In this document: positions 1 through 9,445 of the stretch, in pieces
Layout: the number at the start of each line of letters is the position of its first letter
Position numbering within the stretch: position 1 is the first letter of the stretch
Source: Chromera velia
Lineage: Eukaryota > Sar > Chromeraceae
DNA: 24,827 bases
Assembly: GCA_018398765.1 (NCBI GenBank)
Contig: JAHBMJ010005877.1
Span: 37,604 to 62,430 of the forward strand
Direction: 5' to 3'
The notes under the pieces: generated by a model
What the model was told of the DNA's origin: nothing
What the model saw: only the letters and a program-made list of their open reading frames with translations
Databases searched by the model: none
Program-made: the position numbers and the translations under genes

Positions 1-14
1 GTGTGCGTGTGCGT

Positions 15-51
<37 letters not shown>

Positions 52-394
52 ACTGTTTCCGAAAGATTGTATGGATCGATGAATCCGATTGCCTGCCTGT
101 GTGCAATATAGAGCCGGAATGGCTTTTTTATTTTATTTGCATCCAATCCTCGATCCCTCTTCATTCGTCCTTCTTTGAACGCAGCATTCAATCAATTGAC
201 GCTCCTCTTCGTGCACGTTTTTGTATTTGTTGTCTGTCCTCGGGTCACCTACTGATCTGCCCCTCAGCTGTTCCCCGCCTGATTTTTTAATCGATCGTTT
301 CTGAATTGAATCTTCACATCATGTATCACTCCCCGGCCCCCAACTGATGAATTAATACGATGCCCCCCATGCACGCATTCATGCATTCATGCAG
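1..394 (+). other. Intron (3' part) upstream of gene A exon 1
   Basis: No convincing exon is seen. The stretch opens with a GT-rich dinucleotide tract (1-50), continues with T-rich sequence, and ends in a CATT/GCAT-rich run leading into the acceptor TGCAG at 390-394. It is read as the tail of an intron whose 5' exon lies outside the window. Confidence 0.6.
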
Positions 395-1565
395 GGGGTG
401 ATTGACCGTCTGGGCATTCCCTTCGAAAAATTGTTCAAGAACTTCAAACTGGTCCCCAACCTCAGCAAGGTAGGTCAGTCAAGCAGGCAGGCAGCTAGCT
501 GGTTAGGCAGAATGCTGTAAGCTCAGAGGGTACAGAAGTGATTTATTTGTTCCTCTGTGCCACTTCGTAGTCCACTCTCCATGCACAGATTTTCTTTACT
601 GTTACATGCGAGTCGCAATCGACGTGCAAGCTTTTTTGTCCCCGGCCGTAGAGGGAAAAGACCATCTTTTCCTGCTGACCATCTTTTCTTTCGCTCCCTC
701 TTTTTCTGCTAACTGCAATGTTGCAGATCCAGGGCGTGGTTCTGCAAACGATGGAAGAGGTGGTTGGAGCACAGTGGTCAGTCAGTCAGTGAATCAATCA
801 GTCGATGCGCCCCCCACAAAGCGACAGACAAATTAAGGAGGTCTCCGGTTGGTATTCATTCAGGAGAACTGAAAAAGGTCGCCTGTCTATTCTTCCCATG
901 CACACGCCAGCAGCAGCAGCTTGGCGAAGCACACTACCTCATGCTTGTGAAAGTCCGCAACGCCCAGCTAGGTTCTTTTCCTCCAGAGGGAAAGTGAAAG
1001 TGTGTCTAGACAGACGGTGGCGCTACGGGCAGGCTCAGGAGGATAACAGGAAAAGAAAAGGAATCCTTCATGCATGCTTGGCAGCTTTCTCCATCGTCAC
1101 TCGATCGTTACATTTCGCTCTTTTCTCTTTTTTTCGGAGCTGCTCTGCTCTGCTCTGCTCGGATTCCTCCCTCCCTCCCTCCTTCCCGACCCGGGACGAG
1201 GACCACATAATGGCATACTGAGCCTCTTATCTTATCGATTTCCTCCTTGATTAGTTTATGATTCATGCATTTTTATAATTAATTTTATTTTGGTGCAGGG
1301 ACGAGGACCACATGATGGCATGGGAGTGGCTGTGGTCTCTGGCGACTGTGGAAAGGAGCGTGAACGCGTGAGTCAGACAGAGGGAGAGGGGGGTAGGGGA
1401 ATTCATTCGGCTCTGTCTGTGTTTTGGTCTCTGTTTTCGTTCTTGCGTGGTTCGGTGTCCCTTTTTTCTCCTTCACCCTCGTGTGTTTTTTTCTGCCTTC
1501 CGCTCTCAGTGAGTGCGTGCGTGTGTGTGAGTGTATGTATATATATATATATAGATATATACATA

Positions 1566-1597
<32 letters not shown>

Positions 1598-2025
1598 TGT
1601 GCATTTGTTGCGTGTGAACGATGAATGAAATTTTCTTCTTCAGGTGGCGCTCCACCGACCGCGACATTCTTCTTCAATCCTGGCTGGCAGTGGAGAAGGT
1701 GATCTTGCAGGAGATTGCGGACAACGCTCCGGAGGGCGCAGGGCGGGATTTCTTTGCGGAGGAAGTTCAGCCTGGAGCCGTGAAGAAGGCGGGGTTTGCA
1801 GTGGACGATGATGAATTGGGGGAGGGCGGGGGGAGTGAGAGGCAGTCAGGGAAGTCAATGAAGTCGACTAAGAAGAAAGGAGGGGGAAACATCTGGCAAA
1901 GGTTCTTTGGGAACAACGGGGGGGGGGCGGATGATGACAACAAATCGGCAATTTCGGGGGCATCAAAACAGCGCAAGTCCAAACAGACTGAACAACTCAA
2001 AGCGAGACTGAGTGAAGCACCCAAG
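395..2025 (+). CDS. Gene A exons 1-4: globin C-terminal half and charged insert
   Basis: Exons 1-3 encode about 65 residues that look like the G and H helices of a globin. Landmarks are [17 protein letters not shown] followed by AWEWLWSL, which matches the usual pattern of a helix, G, a short turn with W, and an Ala-Trp-rich H helix. The proximal-His helix of this first domain would be upstream of the window. Exon 4 (1644-2025) starts with a Trp-containing helix ([10 protein letters not shown]) that resembles a globin A helix. It then runs into about 90 residues rich in G, D, K and S, including [12 protein letters not shown] and a KKKGGG stretch, likely disordered. Splice phases are 0, 2, 2, 0. 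I infer that the charged segment is an insert between A and B helices of the second globin; it could equally be a linker between two domains. Confidence 0.75.
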
Positions 2026-5000
2026 GTGAGCAAGTGCAGGGGAGGGGGGGCGGACACCTCATCCACAGAGAAACTTAGACACAGCAAGAAAAGAAAGGAG
2101 GGAGGAAGAGGGAGGATTCTGATGGTGAATTCATTTTTTGACAGAACAAAAATAGGGTTCTTTCACTCACTCTCTCGATCCCTCTCTGGTTGTCCCACTC
2201 TCCCTTCATATTTGACTCAGATCACTCTGTCCGCTCAATGCATCAGTCATAAAACCAACAACCTCCAGCTTTGTGGCATTTCAGAACGAATTAAGATCGC
2301 TCTCCAAAACGACCGGGCCAGGTCTTTCCATGCATTTGTTCCTTCCTCTTCACCTTCTTTCTTTCACTTCTTTCTTTGCATGGCTGGACGAGGTCGGATG
2401 AATTTAAATAAAGAAATGAAATGACCTCAAATGATGCAGGTGACATGGGAAGTCGCCGAAATCTTCGCACGGAAGATCTTCAAAATGTTCGCCACAGACG
2501 CGCCAACTGTCGACTCCATCTTCGTCAAACACAGAGACGTGAGTCTGTCAGTCAGTCAATGAATCAGCTAGAGATTCCGACAGACAGTCAGGCAGCCGTC
2601 TGAACGGACTGATCGATTTGACGAATCCATGCTGTGAAAACAGTGAACCATCAGAACATGATGAGAGTGTACCTTCGAAGTCGCATAACCAGCTGAGTGA
2701 GTCTGGCGTGCTGCCTTCGACCTTCGGGCTCTCTGTAGCTTTCTTCAAGCGATCCTTTTCTGTTGCCTCCATCTCTCACACCAGCCATCCGGCATGTTTT
2801 CGTGATCGTCAAATTCTGCTTTTCTGTCTGCAGGCGTACACCCACACGGTCCAGGGCATCCTGAATCGACTCCTCGCGTACATCAACGACCCTCATGTCA
2901 GTCAGTCCGTCAGTTCTTCGCATTCATTCCTTCCGCAATTAATCTCTCTTTTTGAATGAATGGGTTCATTATCGGGGGGTCCCTGCCGGCGTGCCTCGAT
3001 GCCCTTCCTCGCTAGCTGGAGGAGAGACAATGCAGGGGATGGTATCCGAGGTACGAGCTGTCGTGGGTGGGACATCACTCACTGGCATTCACCGCACGAT
3101 CGTTCATTCATTCATTCATTCATTCATTCACACTGCAGTTGCTCTGGATTGAAGTCATTTCTTCTTCTACTTATTCCATCTCTCTTTCTTTCCTCTTCTC
3201 TCTCTCACACACACTCTCTCTCTGTGTCTGTGTGTGTGTTTGTGTATGTGTGTCGTCTCTCTCTTCATGACGTCATTTGGACCAGGTGCTATAGATCCAG
3301 GCCGACGATCGAGTTGGCAGAATGTTCTTATGGTCACTTTCAATATTTCTTCATTGCCGCTATGATCAATATTTCTCTTACACGTATATGTGCATGCATA
3401 CATAAATACATAAGAATGTATGTATATTTGAATGAATGTTGTTCCTCTCTCTCTCTGTGCGTCTCAGTTGCTCTGGATCGAGGACGAAGAACTGGCGCTT
3501 CGACACATCAAATACGGAGTGATGCCGGGAGACATTCCGATCTTCAGAGAAATCTTCCTGGCGACTTTCCAAGATATTGCCGCAGGGTCGTGGACAAAAA
3601 GGTGCGTCGGTCTGTCTGGCTGACTGTCTGATTAATCCCTCTCTACCTCTTTTTCTTTCACACACACACTACACTCACTATCTTTTTTTGTGGCAAGAGA
3701 CTCTGCCGATCCTCGCTTCTATCTATCGATCTAGGATCGATCTATCTGTCTATCTATCTTGGAAGGATCTATCGGTCGGTCTGTCACTATGTCGGTCTGA
3801 CTATCTTTCTGTCCACGTATCTTTCTTTCTGCCTATCTGTTTCGCTTGGATCTGCCCATTGTTTCCTGTGCACTGTATGTGTGTATGTATGTATGTATGC
3901 ATTCATGCATGTATGTAGGTATGTGTGTACGATTTTCCCCGACTTCACGCACGCAGGTACAACGACACCTGGAAGAAATACCTTTCCATTACCCTCTCGG
4001 GGCTCTCTGAGGTTTTGGTCTCTGCCCTCGACCCTGTGGCCAAGGCACTCATCATCCATTCGCCCTCAGATCTTATGCAGGGCCTGAAGGAGGCCCCCAG
4101 GGGACGACGGGCAGAAATGGGTAGGTCTTTTTTTTTTCTTTTTCATACAGAATGGGTAGGTCATAGGGATGGAAGGAAGGAAGGAAGTAGGGGGACAAAC
4201 AAGGGAATCAGACTGGAGGGGGGAAGGGGGATGGGTGGACGGGGACAAGGAACGTGGCGCTCCCTCGTGAGTTCTGTCTGCTGCAGACTGCATGAAACGG
4301 CCCAAGAGTCTTCAGAGTGTGGAGCATAACTGGAAAGAGAGCGTTTTTCATTCTCCTTCTCTCTTTAATTCTCGATAGGCTTTTCATTTCTCTTCCTCTC
4401 CTTCTCTCCCGTGCTTCCTTCCTTCCTTCCTTCCTTCCTTCCTTTATCCCCTCCTTTGTCTCTTTTCTGGCCACATTCCGAAAAACTCGGTTGCCTGCGC
4501 GGAAGAATGACGTCTCTCCTTCCAGTAACACACAGAGATCTCTTTTTTCGTTTGTGTTTCCTTTTGCGTCCTTTCCTTCCTTCCACCCTTCCTTACCTCG
4601 TGGCTGCAGCGTGCCAGATTGTGATCAAGGGAGAGTCCAAACCAGTGATCTACTGGTCAGTCGGCCTGCGTCCCTGTGTTTCCTTTCTGTGTGTGTAGTG
4701 CGTCCGTCGACTCGTCTGTTTGCCCGTCTTTCGGCCTTTTTATACTTTTGTCGGTTTCTCAGTCGGCTGGTCTCTCTGTCTGTATACGAAGCTGTCCTTT
4801 CTTTGTTGGTTTGTTTGAATAAGCTTTCTTCATTCTCTCCATTCCATTGCTCGATTGAGTACTTTATTGATGGTTTTTTTTTTGAAGGAAAAACTTCTTT
4901 TTTAATTTCTTTCTTCTGATGGTCGATGTGCCCGTACATGCATGCATTTTAGGATGGGTACAGGATGATCAAGGTATGCATTCATCTTCATACATTATGT

Positions 5001-8000
5001 GTAAACAAGAACTCTGTATGAAATGAACACAACACATGCATGCATTCATGCATTTTTGGATGGATGGATGGATGGATCGATGGATGGATGGATGGATGGA
5101 TGGATGGATGGATCGATGGATGGATGGATCGATGGATGGATGGATGGATGGATGGATGGATCGATGGATGGATGGATCGATGGATGGATGGATGGATGGA
5201 TCGATGGATGGATGGATGGATGGATGGATGGATGGATGGATCGATGGATGGATGGATGGATGGATGGATGGATCGATGGATGGATGGATGGATGGATGGA
5301 TGGATCGATGGATGGATGGATGGATGGATGGATGGATGGATGGATGCAGGATGATTGAGGCAGGGCACACGAAGCTTGTGAAGATCCTCATGCGAGACGT
5401 TTTGGCAATTCGGGCCAACAGATCCGGAGTCTGGTGGGGGGGTTCTACATTGTGGGAGTGGTACGGCAAGGATCTGGTGAAGACGATCTGCCAGATGGCC
5501 CCTGAGGCCTCCTCAGACCTCCTCGACGGTCATATCTGGTGCTCCGATGTGGTGGGTTTCTTTTCTTTTCTTCTTGTCTTTTCTGTTGTTTCACTCAAGC
5601 TCCTTTCGGTTTAGATCGCTTCTTCTTCTTGTTCATAGGAAAAGAGGGAAAAGATCGACTTATCTGATTCGGGGGGGGGCGGTGAAGAGAGGTAGTGCAA
5701 AAAACGGAAAGAGCCTGACGCAAACCGAAATTGCTCTTCTTTCCACAGTTATTGCAATGACACGAAGAGCAGACTGTTAGAAGCACAAAAGATCTTAATG
5801 CCTCCGTGCATGAACTGCAGGTCGTGCGGGGGAAGCGTCGCGTGATCTTCTACGTCCGCGATCTGTGGGGAGACTCTACTCGTCTGACTTCCTCAGGAGA
5901 GCCGATGTACAAGTCCGTTGCTGAGTCCCCTCTGGCCCTTCTGGTTAGGATGCACGACGTGAACGTGGCCTCTCACCCTCTGGTGCAGTTCCTCGTCGAG
6001 AAGAAATGGACGCTGTTTGTGAGGAAACAATTCCTCATGCAGGAACTTATGGGCCTCTTTCAGGTCAGCCAGCCGGCCTGCATGGGAAGAGAGAGGTGCC
6101 CAGGTGCATGATTGTGGTTGTCTGCATCTTGGATTGATTTTGTGTCTGCATGATCGAGTCCGTTTCCTCGTTCAAAACAAACAAAATGATTAATGCAACT
6201 TTGGCGAGTAGGATTGCGTGACGGTGTCTGGAGGGACGGGTGTTGGAAAGTAGAAAAGAGAATGGATGATCCAAAGAGAAGAGGGAAGCGCTTTGGTGAA
6301 GTGGTCAGACGAGGGTAAACTCTTCTTTTCTCTTCTTGCGTGGGGAAACAATCTGTGTGGCCACGTAAATGAAAAAGAAACGGTTGTTGTGTGACGTACA
6401 TTAATGCTTCTGAACACATTCATTCGGCTCACATGATTGCCCCTGAATGCACAGATTCTGGCTCTGTGTCTCGGCTACGTGTGGCTTGCGGATTCGCAAC
6501 CGGGGGCTGCGTTCGTCTGTCGGGCGATCGTGTGGACAATTGCTGTGATCTGGTTCGGCATCTTCATCTCCAGATGCCACAAACAAATCCAAATCAAAAT
6601 GTACCGGTAAGTGGGTAAGTGCACGAGTATTGTTTTTAGTGTCCGTTCTTGACTGCAAAACTAGTCCAGCAAAAAAAGAGGGAGCCGCGTGCACTCGTCT
6701 GCTGTATGCAAGCACGCAGGATAGAAACGAGTGGAATCTTTCGAAGGGAGGCACGTGCATATGTCAGAGCGATGCCCTGCCAGTCGTCGGATATTGCAGT
6801 TCTGTGTCAAAATTATTCATACATACATATTCTGGCACGAGACCGGTGGATATCTCCTGAATCATTATCGTCATCATGTTCTGTCCTTCTTATTTTCCCC
6901 CTGACCTTTGTCTTTCGGCTTTCCGTCTGCCTCCATGCATGCAGCCCCAAGCTAGCGGGATTCGACGTGAAGTGCGAGGTGCCGGTCACTGCGGCGTCTT
7001 CGTGGAACGTCCTGAGAACCTTCGCTGCCCTGTTCATGATCGTCATCGCAGTGGAGGAACTCGTGCTCAACGGGGCGGCAGGGATCACTTCAGGCAAGGT
7101 GGGCTGTCGAGTGAGTGCATTTAAATTGTGTTCGGGCGGGTGAGTTTTGGGGGGACAAACTAGTGAGTGGGCGAATTCTGTAGGGCAAAATTCTTGGAAG
7201 ACCGTTACGGTTGACAAAGAACTTTGTTTTGTGTTCGCTTCACGTCTTTGCAAAAGAAAGAGAACAACTGCTGTCTGGTTGGATGTACCAACAGGCAATC
7301 TGAAAATGTAGTTTTTCAAAGCTGAACTAAATCAGGTTCGTCTCCTTTTTTTTTTCTGGACTTTCTCTCCTTCCTCGTTTCTGCTGATGCCCCTTCCTGA
7401 ATCAACGATTCGATGAACGTATGGATGGATGAAGAAATCCATGGATGAATGAATTAATGCAGTCGATCATCTCCCAGGAACCAGACGCCACCGCGATCCT
7501 GAATGCCTTCGGAGTCCTCATTCTCTTCATGTCCTCCCTCCAGCTGATGATGGCTGATCCACGACTCTCCGAGCTCCTCCTCGGCACTCAGGTGCTCTTG
7601 AACGTTGTTGCCAAATACACCGTCATCCTGGTCAGTCAGTCAGGAAGGATCACAGGCAGGCAGGTAGACAACTAATCAATCACTCAAGCAGTAGACTAAG
7701 AAAGCAAGTCGAGAAGGAATGATGCTTCGCTGAAAAGAGAACACCTCATCGAATGGGTCGTGCCGTGCCTGTGGTTTTCTTTCTGTGTGCGTGTAACTCC
7801 GCAGAGAAAGAAAGCCCTCCTCATCCTCATCAGCGCTTTCTTTGCATCAATCAGACGACAGAAAAAAAGAGAACACGCGATCGATCGATCGGAAAAGAAA
7901 TTCGGACAGTGACATGGCAAGCAGGCAAATTGAAAATTCGTTGTGTCTGTGCACCTGCCTGCGTGTCTGCGTGTTTGGCTTCAGGGTTTGTTCGTGATTG

Positions 8001-9412
8001 CCTTCTCTGTGCTGATCACGTTGATCGCATCTGACACCGCGGCATTCGCAACCTTTGAGGTTGCCCTCGCAAACATGTCGGCCCTCGCACTGGGGGCATA
8101 CGAGGTCGACCTTTTGGAGGCGCAGTCGGCAACATCAGTGAGAGTAAGTCGACCGATCAGCCAGGCTGCCCGAATGCTCGTGGCGGGAAGCAGCGTTTGT
8201 GGTCCAATGTTCGCGCATGCCTTTCCATTGGAGAGAGAGGTGAACTGAGGGAAGGAAGAAATCAAGTCGTCGAACGAATTCATCTGGGTACTTTGAATGG
8301 CCCAATTTCGACCTCCCCTTCTTGTCATCTTACTCTTTCTATCTTCGATACTGTCTCTGCCGTGACCAATTGCTGTCACTCGCTCTGTGCCTTCTCCAAC
8401 TTTTAACATGTTGCTAGCGCTGTTGCTTTTACTACACTGTTTCTGTTCTTTTGACTCTTGTGCCTGTATGTCTTGCCGTTGTGTCCTGAGCAGATCGTGC
8501 TGGTGCTTTACTCTCTGGCGACAGCGCTTCTGCTGATCAACGGTCTGGTGGCAGTGATGATCGCTGTGTATCAACAGGAGAGGGGGGACATGGAGAAGAA
8601 GGCAATGCTCGGTCTGGCAGAAATCGTGACGGAGTTCGAGTCCGTCAACTCAACAGAGTTCCTCAAAAAGGTGAGTCAGTGAGTAAGTGAGTGAGTGAGT
8701 GGGGTAGGTGTGTTAGTCTGTCTGTCCTTCCGTCCGTCTTTGCATGAGTGTTATGAAGGGACTCAGTCAGACTGAAGCATGGATCGAATCGTGACTGTAA
8801 AGATGCCTGAAGACTGTTTTTACGTACGAAGATTGACAGCAGACTCTTCAGCAAATTCTCTCCGAGCATGCAGAGGTCCAAGGTGATGCAGATGGACAGG
8901 AACGAATGAATGAACGAATGAATGAGTCAAGGAAGGAAGGAAGGAAGGAAGGAAGGAGAGGCGTCTTTTTCAATCCGTTCGCGATGTGTGAACGCAAATG
9001 TATATAAATGCCCGAATGACTGTCTGTTGTATTGTTTTTCTCTGTGTCCACCTCCTTACCTGCCTGTCGGTTTGTCTGTCTGCCTGCGTGTTTGCATGAT
9101 TGCAGATTTCGGACAGTTTGAATTTCTCCCGGCGACTCTCCCTGGATGACGTCAAAGAGATCGGGCCCGACGGGGGGATCGAGGCCTTGGTGGACGCATC
9201 CACATTCACTGTACGTGAGAATATAAATAGAATAAGCATGTAGAACTGATCTAAGACTGTGCATCGAGATCTTGCATGGTGTATGGGAGGTGCGTTCGTG
9301 TGCGTGTGTGTGTGTGTGTGATTTCGTTAATTCCAAAAGGGCATCTATCGCATGGTTCCCGCCCAATTGCCTCGTTACCTGCCTACCTGCCGGCCTGCCT
9401 GCCTGCCGTTCC

Positions 9413-9445
<33 letters not shown>

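Noticed and set aside
4953-4973. Possible small exon (DGYRMIK) between an AG and a GTATGC donor
   Set aside because: The previous exon ends in phase 2, which would put a stop in this piece. Joining 4655 directly to 5350 keeps the frame and gives YWMIEAGH.
4969-5614. Long open frames of Trp-Met-Asp-Gly or Ile-His-Pro-Ser repeats on both strands
   Set aside because: They are the six-frame shadow of a GGAT microsatellite inside an intron; only the part after 5350 is coding.
7806-7900. Hydrophobic open stretch in an intron ([18 protein letters not shown])
   Set aside because: It looks like a membrane helix, but exons 7630 and 7985 join in phase 0 to give a continuous S4-S5/S5 region. It has no good donor, and an extra helix would break the channel topology.
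8838-8881. Candidate exon between TTGACAG and GTGATGC
   Set aside because: Any in-frame reading ends in phase 1 while the next exon needs phase 0. FLKK to ISDSLNF reads through well without it.
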